A stretch of 64,000 bases of DNA from Chaunax sp. Z400 (lineage: Eukaryota > Chordata > Actinopteri > Lophiiformes > Chaunacidae). The stretch lies in the NCBI GenBank assembly GCA_037577475.1, contig CM075194.1, positions 3,995,001 through 4,059,000 on the forward strand, in the 5' to 3' direction. The stretch's first letter is position 1. Each line of letters opens with the position of its first letter. Below the pieces are notes generated by a model. The model was not told the origin of the DNA and did no database searches. It saw only the letters and a list, made by a program, of their open reading frames with translations. Below, in pieces: positions 1 to 10,693 of this stretch. The position numbers were made by a program, and so were the translations under genes.

Positions 1-1129
1 GCCCATCGTAAAAATTAAACATTCTTCTGTAATTAGTTGAAAGTAAATTATTGTGTTCATAATTATTGTCTGAACAATATGAAATGAACATGGCAACGAG
101 TCGACTTAATAAAAGTCCTTACAATAAAGCCAGTGTAAGTCTGGATGCAAAGATACATCAGAAGAGTTTCGGGCAACTTCAGCAGCTTCATACAGATTTG
201 ATGAAGAAATTCCTCATTTAATATTGTTCCTTAAAGCCTTTATTCATATTAAAGTAAAACATATTATTTAATAGTTAAGCAGAAATATAATCTTGGTGTT
301 GCTCAGCACATGAACCTATGCACCTCTGGACCACATGATCCCGGCCCACACCAAAAGCCTGGAGGTCACATCCTGTCCTCTGTGCAGAATTGTCAAACAT
401 AAACATCTGTTTTGGGGGGGGAAAGGCTGCAGGATTTTTTTTTGTATTTAAATATAGTTCTTGATAGAAAAACCACAACCAAACAACTATAAAATCACCC
501 TAACAATAAATCATTAGTTTATGGACGGATGAAGTGATGCCAGGAGTGCAAAACTTCACAGAGAAACAAAGTGGATCGATTGGACACTCCCTGGTGAACG
601 GAGGAAGAGGCAGGTGATGAATGGAGGAATGCTGGTGAAGGAGGACAAATGAAACAAAGACAACTCAAGGAGAAAGAGGAGGAGGAGGAGAAGGAGGAGA
701 AATAAGGAGGAGGAAAAAGACAATGGAAAATAAAAATGGAAAAGCTCAGTTGGACACATTAGCAGGCGTGTTGTTCGCCAGGTATCGACTGTAGTGAAAA
801 CTAATGATGGAGGCGGCTGTGGAAAAGGAATTACTCATCGTCTGGAGGATTTCATGTAAAAAGGAAAAATATGAATTCATAATAATAGAAGCAACAAAAT
901 TACAACAATTTTTATTTTTGTACTTCGACTTAGAAAAAGAGCATCGTCAGAACTCTTCTGAACTAGTCTGTTTATCCAGTAAGAAAACAATATAGAACAT
1001 TAAACCAGTATCCCATAATAATCCCATCAGAGTGGTTTCACATATCTGTGGGAGAAATGAACAGGCCTGCTACCCTGGACATTGAATAAAGGCCCGGATC
1101 ATGCTGGGAATTCACCCGTCTCATCCCTT

Positions 1130-1700
1130 CTTCTTCTTCTTCTTCTTCTCCCTCCTCTCTTTATTCGTCCTCTCTTCCACACAAATTAACATTAAAAAGC
1201 ACATACATGAATCTTAATCCTTCTCTCTTCCTGTCTCTGGTCATATTATCACTGGGGATCAGCCCTTCACATTCATACATGTCCGTCTGAAACCTCTCCC
1301 TCCCTTTTCTCTCTCTCTCTCTCTTTTTTTCTCCTTTGGACAAATTAACATTGCTAAGCACTCATGCACATTTAAACACGTCCCTACATCCCCTGCCTGT
1401 CTCTCTTTTCCTTTCAATCTTACTCTCCAGACAAATTAAGATGGGGAGAACAAACACCTTTGTCCCCCCCCCCTTCTTTCTTTCTTTTGCTCTGGTCAAA
1501 TTGAGAATCTCGAAGACATTCAACTAAAACCCTCATAACCCTTCTTCTTTCTTCTTCAGACTTTATATCTGTCGATCTTTGGGGCATATTATCTATGGAA
1601 ATACCGTCCATGTTTTAGATTGTCTCCATTTACTTCCTTCCACTCCAGACAAATTGACATTGACGACCACAATATACAGTATGTCCTCACATCGTTTCCA
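1130..1700. repeat. Degenerate tandem repeat, period about 157 bp
   Basis: The word CAAATT(A/G)A recurs at 1182, 1341, 1432, 1497 and 1650. Spacings are 159, 91, 65 and 153 (91+65=156). Each occurrence is preceded by a CT-rich tract ending in TTTGGA, CTCCAGA or CTGGT. The first two are followed by the longer match CAAATTAACATT then AAGCAC, and several units carry CAT/ACA and GTCC words at similar offsets. This looks like an old, diverged tandem array with one half-length unit. No coding potential. Confidence 0.6.
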
Positions 1701-2020
1701 TCTCCATTTTTTGGGAGCACAGGGTTAGCAGAAAGTGAAAGAACAAAAAAGAAAAAGAAAAAGAACAACAACCTCAAATGTGGAACTCCAATTAATTTAA
1801 AGCCCCCCCTCCTTCAACCATCACCAGCACCAATCAGCCCCAGAATAAATCTGCGGCAGATCTAATTACCGTGCCGTCTCCGAAGACCCTGGTCGCTGCA
1901 AAGCCAATCTTCCCCTCCTTGTTTGAACAGGCTGATGAACTAAGGGACTTGATGGATATCAAGTCATTTTGTTTAATTTATAAATGGATTTTCTCCTAAT
2001 ACTTAAATTATCATCAGCAT

Positions 2021-2056
<36 letters not shown>

Positions 2057-2057
2057 T
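2021..2057. repeat. (GA)n microsatellite
   Basis: About 37 bp of GA with one interruption. The surrounding 1700-2320 is unique sequence with nothing else recognisable. Confidence 0.9.
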
Positions 2058-2321
2058 AGAAGGCAAAAGTCTTGAACATGTGGTGCAGGAGAGGATTGAG
2101 GGATAAAAAGGATAGAAAAATGCAATGCGAGGAATCCAAATGAGGAATGTGTCCTTTCCCAGTTTACGGCAGCGACGGCTTTACGATACGGAACGCCGAT
2201 GGCATCCAAAGTTACAGCAGGGAATGCTGGGATATTTGGGAACAAGAGAGAGAAGAGAAAGCATGGAAGGTTAGGGAGTGAGAGGCTGCTGCAGAGATGA
2301 CCGGAGACGTTTAAAGTAATG

Positions 2322-2500
2322 TAGATGTTTGATTCCCAGCCCCTTGCATGGACATGTCGAAGTGTCCTTGAGCAAGACAGCGAACCCCAAGTTGCTTATC
2401 CCAGACACTGGGGGTAAACAAGCCATTGTATCCTTGGTCCTGGATAAACAGGGAGGGTTGCGTCAGGAAGGGCATCCGGCATAAAACCAGTGCCAGATGT
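2322..2500 (+). mobile_element. tRNA-SINE-like dispersed repeat with conserved 3' tail
   Basis: GTTTGATTCCCAGCCCC resembles a tRNA box B (GGTTCRANNCC). It is followed by GTCGAAGTGTCCTTGAGCAA and, at the 3' end, GGGAGGGTTGCGTCAGGAAG and GGCATCCGGCATAAAACC. The 3' part is shared with 22929-23040. The layout (box B, body, shared 3' tail) fits a fish SINE mobilised by a LINE partner. A TTC trinucleotide run follows at 2500-2522. Confidence 0.75.
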
Positions 2501-2657
2501 TGTCTTCTTCTTCTTCTTCTGTTCAGTCTTTCCTGACACCCTTTTCTCCTCCTGTTCTCTCCTCCCCCCTCATCTTTCTTCCTCAGATGTTGATGACGAT
2601 GCCTTGTGAGAAAAAAAAATAGAATTTCCCATCAGCCCTTTCCCCCCCGTTTCCTAC

Positions 2658-2838
2658 CTGGTTCGGGCGTCTCAGAATGCGAGGATGACGAAGCCGAGGA
2701 CGCCCCGTCTTCGTTGATGGCTCCCTGGGACAGAGACATCCCTCGTCCCGGAGGAAGCTTCATGCCGAGCTGCTCTGCCATCTCCACATGATCGCCAGGG
2801 TGGACGTAGTCGAAGACGCTGCTGCCCGTCAGCTCCAC
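2658..2838 (-). CDS. npas3: npas3 internal exon: C-terminal part of PAS-A and Ser-rich linker
   Basis: The exon is 181 nt (60 codons plus one base, leaving phase 1). It starts VELTGSSVFDYVHPGDHVEM, the conserved PAS-A core with the FDYVHPGDH motif, continues with AEQLGMKLPPGRG and ends in an acidic/serine linker (EDGASSASSSSHSETPEP) before the second PAS domain. The acceptor is TCTTTGTGCAG before GTG. The donor is CCAG followed by GTAGGA, the same hexamer as the other exon. The AEQLGMKLPPGRG and EDGASSASSSS segments match my memory of NPAS3 and not NPAS1, which has a diverged linker. Between LPPGRG and EDGASS this copy has MSLSQGAIN, which looks about two residues longer than the mammalian form as I recall it. 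An open frame continues past the donor into the intron (GRKRGGKG), but it leaves family similarity exactly at GTAGGA, so the splice is preferred. The next coding exon lies outside the window. Confidence 0.95.
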
Positions 2839-2959
2839 CTGCACAAAGACAGATCCACCTTTAATTCATGTAATGACTCATCCTCTTCATCAATGCTGCC
2901 ACCGACTAAATATGCTTGCAGCCTCCGAACTCATTCGCTCTGGAGGAACAGTAATTATT

Positions 2960-3420
2960 TAGAGTCATTTATTTCTTTTTCTTCTTTAACTCTTCTCCTC
3001 CATCTCATCCTCTTTTTTCTAACATGCTTTCTGATTCTCTTCTCCAACATCTATTACAATATCCGATAGGAAGTCACCCTCTTCCACCTCTCTACCTTTT
3101 CATCTTCCTCCCCCCTTGTCCTCTATTCTCTTTTACTCCTTTTTCATCTTCTCTACTCTTCATTTTCTTCATCTTTTAACGAATTATATTCTTCCTTCTC
3201 CTCCAAATTTACCCTGTCCTCTTGCCTCTACCCAGGCTCTTTTAAAAAACTTTTTATCCTCCTTTTCCACTTTTTCTTCCCTTCTCTTCCTCACATCTCC
3301 TCTTTTTCCTGCTCCTCTAACCCATACTTTCTTCACCCTCTTCCCTCATGTCTCCCACCTCCCACCATCCAACTTGTTCTCATCCACTTTTTCCAGCTCT
3401 TCCTGCTCCTCCTAATCTGT
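2960..3420. other. Pyrimidine-rich intronic stretch
   Basis: Strongly C/T-rich on +, purine-rich on the npas3 sense strand. Apparent frames are Ser/Leu/Phe low-complexity. No gene. Confidence 0.7.
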
Positions 3421-3560
3421 CCCTCAGCGAATCAGTGGCGGCATTCCCTTTCATATGGAAATGGAATAAATAAGCCTCTTCTTATTAAATAAATACAGAG
3501 TCCCTTCACCTTAAAGACTCTCATTAGTGGAGATAGGAGAGGATTTGTCTTTGTTAATTG
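3420..3560. promoter_or_regulatory. Candidate conserved non-coding element
   Basis: Low-repeat block with TTCATATGGAAATGGAATAAA, CTTATTAAATAAATA and CTTTGTTAATTGGGG words (SOX, homeobox-like cores) just after a 450-bp pyrimidine-rich stretch. Judged on texture only. Confidence 0.25.
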
Positions 3561-3606
3561 GGGATGAGACGAGGGAGCGCCGCCAAAACCACAGCGTTAC
3601 GCTGCG

Positions 3607-3632
3607 TACACACACACACACACACACACACA
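3607..3632. repeat. (CA)n microsatellite
   Basis: Short CA array. TG-rich (3829-3865) and interrupted CA (4015-4047) runs lie nearby. Confidence 0.9.
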
Positions 3633-3896
3633 GATTCAAGGTTACAAATACACACCAACACTTTTACTTTTTGTGCAATAAACACATGCACTCGCAAATT
3701 AAACACACATTTTCCACGGGGTCATGTGACAGATGTTCTCAGCCATTATTGTGTGTCTTTTCATTTGTAGCGTATCAGAAACATTGCACACATTTATTTC
3801 CACATGCTAATCTGGTTATGTGCTGTAAGACTGTGTGTGTCTGTGTGTGTGTCTGTGGGTGTGTGTTCAAGTTTTTGGGGGTCCACTGGGACGAAG

Positions 3897-3918
3897 GGGA
3901 TTACATGGATGTAATCCC
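3897..3918. repeat. Perfect 10-bp inverted repeat, 2-nt spacer
   Basis: GGGATTACAT and ATGTAATCCC flank GG. A second ATCCCTTT follows at once. Small palindrome without recognised function. Confidence 0.7.
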
Positions 3919-4049
3919 TTTAATAAGAAATCCCTTTAAGGCAATTTAGTCCCCTCATAAAGTCTCATCTGAAGCAGAAAGTGATGATTAAGAAATGAGA
4001 ATGATCACGGATTCACACACACGCCACACACTCACACACACACACATCA

Positions 4050-5570
4050 TGATGCACCATGGGAGTTTATGTTTACATGTTACAGTGCTAATTGGATCTA
4101 CATTGTTCTTCCTTAAAATAACACGCTGACTTTTAATCAATTAAAACGTGGCACAACTAGTTTACATAAAGTCACTATTGGAGCTAATTACACAGCGGAG
4201 GAACACAGAGATGGAATTAAACCTTTAGACAGTTACTGCAGCAACAATTTAAAAGTAATATGGGGGAAAAGCTCATTACTGTAGACTAATATACCACTCT
4301 GAAGTACACAGCCCAATCAGGACACAACTTTCTGTCGGACTAATGACAAGTTCCACTTCTTAGATGATCCAATCAGGCGTGAGAAGTGATATTTATTGCA
4401 GCTGATACTATGTGATAGTTTGTCAGAAAGTCTTGTGTTGTGATCGAATGGCATCTACTGTAAATCCTCCATGGAGCCCAGACACTGCTGCTGCTGGTGG
4501 TGGTGGTGGTGGTGGTGGCTGATGAACCGGCTGGGACCGATGAGGTTAATGCAACAATGACATTGGTGAATCTGTGAAGATTGGGTGACGATGGGGGAGG
4601 TGGCGGGGGCACCTATAACAACAGCATGAATGAAGAAGAGGCACAGAGAGAATCGTTTTTTAAAAAAGACAGCGGGAAGATGATCGGCTAACGATGAAGG
4701 TGTGTCGCTGGGACAGATGAGATGAGAACAGCTGATATCTCAATGGACAGCCCCAGACGATGACAGCAGGAAATTAAGACTTAGCATGTGTGAGAGTGAA
4801 TGACAGGATAATATGAGAAATAAAGGTTTGCCAAAGTGTGCAAAGGAATAATCTTCCTAACTGAACTTTTGCTCGAGCTTCATTAGTGTCATCAGTGTCA
4901 CATCAGTGTGTGTTATTAGTACGTAGCATTATACTGAAATTAATGCATGAGTTGACGTCACTGAAAGCAAATGAGCTGCAGTTAAATTAAATCTGCAGTT
5001 GAATAATAAGAGAGGGATGGAGTTGATCTGATTGAACACGGTTTGTGCCAGAACCTGGTTTTCACCGAAACAACTTGTTGAAGATGTATGGCAACCGGAG
5101 ACTTTTAATCAGGCAGAAACCTTGGCAACAACAACTACCACACATCACGTTATCCTTCCAGTCTTTTACAGGGAGGTTGGCCAAGTGATTTAATAGAATT
5201 ATAATGTTTTTGTTTTTTTCCCACAATCTTTTGTCTTTATGGGACAGCAGACGGTGGAGTGAGACGAAGGACGAATACTTCAGAGATTATGAAGGACCAA
5301 TTCATTTTAAATCTGTGTCTTCGAAGGATCTGGATCAAAATCGCGACATTGGTTCCATCCATAAAAAATCACTTCTAAAGGGAATGTAGAGAGGATAAAA
5401 CCAGGTAACCCTGAACCAAAGATACAAATTACACATTTCTGGTTACAGAGCTTTGAATTTGATTTTGGATAAGGTTTGATTTGATGAAGGGAAACTGTTG
5501 GGTGCAATTCTAGTTTAATCTTTAACAATATGTCATATATTAGAAACTAAGCATATTTGATTGTGGTTAT
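4050..5570. other. Unique intronic DNA
   Basis: A TGGTGG run at 4495-4519 is the only simple repeat. Otherwise mixed-composition sequence with nothing recognised. Confidence 0.6.
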
Positions 5571-5578
5571 TTTTCAAT

Positions 5579-5672
5579 GCACACTATGAGGCTAAAAACA
5601 GGTCAGACTGGTCAAGTTCTGACCTGCCTATGTATAGCCATATACTTCTGGCTATACATAAGTATGGTGTGC
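5579..5672. other. Three-way-junction inverted-repeat structure
   Basis: An outer stem GCACACTAT (5579-5587) pairs with ATGGTGTGC (5664-5672) with one wobble. It encloses two hairpins: GGTCAGA/TCTGACC (5601-5607/5618-5624, 10-nt loop) and TATGTATAGCC/GGCTATACATA (5629-5639/5650-5660, 10-nt loop, 11 perfect pairs). Both inner loops are exactly 10 nt. Either strand could fold. No tRNA, snRNA or microRNA class is recognised. Confidence 0.55.
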
Positions 5673-6004
5673 CTGAGCATTTTTACCATTGCTGTCCTCA
5701 GAGGCCAACAAAATTAACAAATAAAATAACAACCAACTCAATTGATTCCTAAAAAGGAATACAAGTTATTTCCAAAATGAAGACCGTGAGACTATCTGTA
5801 GCTGAAAAGCACCAGTAATGACCTTCATGTAGAAAACACAACACTCCCATCAGGTTCACTTTGAGTTTTTGGTGTTTTGAGTCTTCAGATAAAACTTATT
5901 AAACACGACACAAATGCTGGATTTATCGCGCCACTCGTCCTCCGAGGCAAGGACATCAAGTGACAAAAGACAATAAGAGTGACTGTGATAACTGTGTCAA
6001 CAAC

Positions 6005-6005
<1 letters not shown>

Positions 6006-6039
<34 letters not shown>

Positions 6040-6139
6040 CGTTTTGTGAATGCGAGTAAATGTTCACTGAGTGTGATTGTGTGAATCAAAGTGTGTTTAT
6101 ATCTCTGCTTCCACTCTTATCAGTGTCTACTCCATATTT

Positions 6140-6182
<43 letters not shown>
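6006..6182. repeat. Inverted pair of CA (6006-6039) and TG (6142-6182) arrays
   Basis: Two complementary arrays about 100 bp apart, able to pair in single-stranded DNA or RNA. Confidence 0.9.
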
Positions 6183-6183
<1 letters not shown>

Positions 6184-7187
6184 AGGAGACGGCTGTCATT
6201 ACTGCTGTGTGTTACATCACCACTACTCCTGAGATGTAAGCTTAATTTTAAACACAGCAGACGACAATACAAAAACAACTCAAATTTGAAACCCAGCACA
6301 TAAAATAGAGTCAGACAAAAACACCATTATCAAAATTACATGAAATTCAGTCTACATTCTGAATAGAAACAGCTGTTTACCAAAGCCAGGAAGCATCTGA
6401 GCCACATATATTAGACCAGTGGAAATGGAGACTATAAATCACTTCACTGATTAGATGTTTTGTTCTGCTACGTTAAAAGATCTGTGGTCACAAAAGTAGT
6501 ATCTTTTTTTTTTTAAAGCTAAAGTGAAAACATGTACAAACGCGCCTCAGTAAGAGTTTGCATAATTGTTCATAATGAGACAATTCTCTCAAGAAAAACT
6601 TGCCTCTCATTTATTTGGACTCGGCTATTTGTGTGGTTTACAAGGTAACACAACAATAATGTAACAAACTTTCGATTTGTTACTGTTGGAAGCAATAACA
6701 GAGGGACAAATGAGGAATTGCTAACAAACAGGAGAAACAAGTGAATGAAATAAAGATGATTGTTTATTACAGCAGATGATACGTGATAATTAGTCTGACA
6801 GACAGTGATGGTGGTGGTGGCTGATGACTCTGCTAAGACGGATGAGGTGAATCGATCACTGACTCAGCTGATTTAATACATTATGTTCAGTTTGAGGACT
6901 TTTGTTGAAGATTTGTTCATTCATTTTCATCTACACCTCTACGGGTCACAAGGAAGGTCACATGCCTCCCGCCATTTTTTTTCAAAACCGTCTTCTTCTC
7001 TCCCAAATAAAATACACTTTCTGCACATGATATGTGAAAAAAAAGAAAAGCCTCTTCTGTGAAAGGAGAACCAGTCCTGATAAACAAAATGGCAAATAAA
7101 AGACATGAAAACTGAAGCGTTGAATTCCCATTAATCAGCTTCTCACTCAATGGATCACGTTTTAATTAATGTGGAAACATTTTAAAG

Positions 7188-7188
<1 letters not shown>

Positions 7189-7250
<62 letters not shown>
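7189..7250. repeat. (CA)31 microsatellite
   Basis: Uninterrupted CA array of 62 bp. The 6180-7190 stretch before it is unique sequence with a weak TGGTGG run near 6810; nothing else recognised. Confidence 0.95.
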
Positions 7251-7251
<1 letters not shown>

Positions 7252-7703
7252 CTCAAAACAGTGAATAAAAAAGAAAAACTCAGTGTGACTTTGCAAAGTA
7301 CTAATCAAATAAATTGATGTTGGCTCACAGGGTTCAGAATTAATTACAGTATTAAACATCAGCTAAGTGGGGTAATATTCCAAGTTTGATAGTGCATAAT
7401 TACTCTTCTGTTAATTATTCATGGGACTTTGGACTCCGTGAAAAGGAGGACAAATGACAGACATGAGCATAGAATTCTGTACTTCATTTCCTCTTTGAAT
7501 GATGAGCTGTAAAAGTTTCCTGAAACCTTCGTTTTGTTCACTTGAAGGTTGCATTTTTTTGAAAATGTTAAATAATTTACTAAGTGGACTTGGAAAGTAA
7601 ATATATTGTCAAACTACTTTTCGCAGGCATATATTTATTTGTACATTGTGATGAAATCAGGTCATATAGTGTTTTTTTTCTATTGTCCTTCCTGTAAGAA
7701 ACA

Positions 7704-7760
7704 TGCTTTTTAATCACTATGTATGCAGATGACACTTTGTTGTTGTACTGTGATGCAGAC
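7704..7760 (+). pseudogene. Possible RT catalytic-motif relic (MYADDTLLLY)
   Basis: Reads TCFLITMYADDTLLLYCDAD. The YADD-TxLLY pattern is the RT catalytic palm motif of LINE-type elements. Upstream and downstream codons give no further RT similarity, and a dispersed repeat of different character follows at once. Chance is possible for a ~10-residue match. Confidence 0.4.
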
Positions 7761-7784
7761 GGAGTCTTCCGTACGTGTTCTGCG

Positions 7785-8025
7785 CTCATTTCGTACGTAT
7801 TTGGGCACGTTTTTGGGGGAGCTTACGGATACGGATACGTACGGCAGAGACGAAATGGAGACAATACTACCGGAAATGTTTGGGGTCAGTGTAGCTACAA
7901 TTCAAGCAAGGCACGACAAATGTGAACAGAAACAACGTTAGGACACATCGTTACCTCCGCTTTTGCCGCTTTGTATATACTTGGTACATCATCACAACAT
8001 CCTCCAACCGTCGCCATATTTGATG
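7785..8025 (+). repeat. Unnamed dispersed repeat, copy 1
   Basis: Aligns collinearly with 58955-59155: TTCGTACGTATTTGGGC, GAGCTTACGGATACGGA, GTCAGTGTAGCTACAATTCA, AGCAAGGCACGACAAATGTG, and CAACCGTCGCCATAT near the end. It is CpG-rich relative to neighbours. No terminal inverted repeats or coding motif recognised; the identity is unknown. Confidence 0.7.
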
Positions 8026-8287
8026 TTGTCAAAACTTTTGACTCTTCACTGCCCTCTTGTGGACGTATCGATACCAATGTAGAAGACGCATGTAAACAGA
8101 GTATAAATGAGACTTAACTCTCAGTCAATTTACAGAGTTTCAGTTTATATTTTCAAAATCACAACTGACAACAGCCTCATAAACAACAACATTGAAAGGC
8201 AGATTGTTAATACAACAGTGTACGTAAATTGATGTGTGTGTCTCACAATAGCTGCTAGTGTGATATGTGTATGCTATTTATGCTCAA

Positions 8288-8288
8288 A

Positions 8289-8322
<34 letters not shown>

Positions 8323-8514
8323 GTGGATCGAGGTGGACTCCAGCTGACAGCACCAGTGTTTTATCAGTCAGATGAATGGGGACGAATCGCTATTGTCAGT
8401 AAACAAATACACACACACATACACACACATACACACCCAGCCCATATCCTGGACACTTTCCTTGTCAACAGCTCAGAGGATGAAAAATGAACGGTCTATT
8501 ATGAACTGTTTCCA

Positions 8515-8548
<34 letters not shown>
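8288..8548. repeat. TG / CA / TG microsatellite trio
   Basis: TG array 8288-8326, interrupted CA 8407-8437, TG 8516-8548. Confidence 0.9.
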
Positions 8549-8549
<1 letters not shown>

Positions 8550-8550
<1 letters not shown>

Positions 8551-9879
8551 AAGCCAGGCCTGATAGATGGTGATTTATTAGGCAAAACAAAACAGGGCAC
8601 TGAAAGCAATCACATCATCTGGATGAGCAACACGCAGAGAGAGGTGAGCAGATATGAGAGATGAACTAATATATCATTTGCATTGTTAATTTAGTTTAGG
8701 TTTGGAATGTTTGAAATGTGTTTAATTCATCGCCCATATTTAGAAGTGTTGTAACGTTGTGGTGGACGACTTTGCCTTTCTGCCTTCGTTCATTTCTAGA
8801 ATGTCTCGAGTTTTACGAAGACTGAACTTCCACCTGAAATCCCAGCAGAGGGCAGTCAACACTTGGCTGGAGGGACACCTCCATAGCCGCTGGAAACAGT
8901 GACACATGAATGCACCTTGTGCAATATATTGCAGGATGTCCGTCACCTGACTGCGCTGATGTTATACTTTATGCATCTATGTGACAGAAAGGATCTGCAT
9001 GATGGAAAATCAGCTCTTTACATGGAAAAAAAATAATGTTTGCATGTTTTTAATGAATTTGCATACAGCTGGTTGTCATTTCATGCCTCTATACCTCTGT
9101 TACATGGTAATGGTTGCTGTTTTTATACCATGTCTTCGCACACTCAAACAGCAAAGCTACTTTAGCAACCGTAAGTTTTTCTTTTTTTTTATTGCAGCCG
9201 TTACATTGAGGAGGTGCAGACGTTCCTGTCTCAAACAAGCTGATGGGAGGATCACGAGAGGTGTGTGTCGCGTGGCGTCCATCTACCCTGAGTAGATACT
9301 ATCCTGTAATGGAAAACGACCGTCAGAGAAAAGTACCCAATACCAATAAGGCGAGTCGAGTCAAGTGGAGCCGCTCCTATGCAGAGGAAGTGTGGCTCAC
9401 TATAATCTCATGCATGCATTTCTACAGTCTCTCATGCAAATGATATTCAGTCTCAGACACAGCACTGTTTCATCCTGCACACACTAAAACAGAGGGTATT
9501 ATGGTGTATATATAAGCACAGAAGTGCCATTCTGTGGAGCAGAATATGTTGTGTGTCTGTGTCAGAGTAGAGTTGGGTCATAACTTAAAGTCATGCAGTC
9601 ATAATTTGCGTCTCATTCACACACACAGATGATGCTGCCATGCCAGTCTAACCATCACCTCGACATAAGCATGGGAGCAGCCCGTGAATGAACCACCAAT
9701 CCTGATTGGTCCCCAGGCCTTAGTCTATAGGTGATGCTACCTTTGCATTGATCGGATCACCTGAGGAAGTCTTTATTATTCCCGTTAAGACGGGTGCCTT
9801 TAAAGAATGTTCATCTGTCTCTCTGTCTTTGTGTCTTTTGTTCTGACAGATGGCTTCACCAGTGGGATCCACATCTCCG

Positions 9880-9880
<1 letters not shown>
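8550..9880. other. Unique intronic DNA with one MITE-like piece
   Basis: Apart from 9290-9395 no element is recognised. Confidence 0.6.
9290..9395 (+). mobile_element. Second copy of the MITE-like repeat (candidate)
   Basis: AAAGTACCCAATACCAATAA is followed by GGCGAGTCGAGTCAAGTGGA and GCCGCTCCTATGCAGAGGAA, related to 12800-12858. Boundaries are uncertain. Confidence 0.45.
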
Positions 9881-9884
<4 letters not shown>

Positions 9885-9931
<47 letters not shown>

Positions 9932-10043
9932 AAGGGATAAACAGACTTTTAAATCTATCATAAGTCAATGCATGGACACTGTGTGTGTGTGGGTTTTAAC
10001 CCCATGAGAGGGACATCAAGTAAGATATCCTTCACCGAGATCA

Positions 10044-10139
<96 letters not shown>

Positions 10140-10157
10140 ACACACACACACACACAC
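9885..10157. repeat. TG array (9885-9929) and long CA array (10045-10157)
   Basis: The CA array is 113 bp with an AAACAGA interruption. The two arrays are complementary. Confidence 0.95.
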
Positions 10158-10234
10158 TTTTTGTCTCAGGGTCCCTAATCACTCAAGCTTCTTCAAGTTG
10201 CTGACTTGTTAAAGCGAAACCTTTAACACACTTA

Positions 10235-10235
<1 letters not shown>

Positions 10236-10278
<43 letters not shown>

Positions 10279-10414
10279 ATACAGTAGTGGTGTGGTCGTC
10301 ATGTTTTGTCGTTCATCATCTCTTGCTTTTTTGACACAACTGATGGCCCTTTCTCTTGGTTGTGGAGTGATGAGGGTAAGTGAAGTGCATTCTGGGTACT
10401 GCATTGGAGTGACA

Positions 10415-10488
<74 letters not shown>

Positions 10489-10597
10489 ACATAGGCTTAA
10501 GCCGGTCTTCTGGGTTTCATGTCAATGTGTTAGTTCAGCAGAAATTTACAGGCAGACAGCAAACAGGACTTTCCAGAGCCGGATGCAGGGGCTCAGA

Positions 10598-10690
<93 letters not shown>
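10236..10690. repeat. Three CA arrays (10236-10277, 10417-10492, 10601-10690)
   Basis: Continuation of the densest CA cluster of the window. Between them are short unique spacers (e.g. 10278-10416) with no recognised element. Confidence 0.95.

Positions 10691-10693
<3 letters not shown>

Larger units (their letters stand above)
1..2657 (-). other. npas3: Downstream npas3 intron, partial (runs off the window)
   Basis: Begins at the GTAGGA donor of the 2658-2838 exon. The following coding exon (start of the region before PAS-B) is not visible before position 1. Positions 1-1125 are AT-rich unique sequence with a short GGA-rich run at 676-720. Nothing else recognisable apart from the separately listed repeats. 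Confidence 0.75.
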
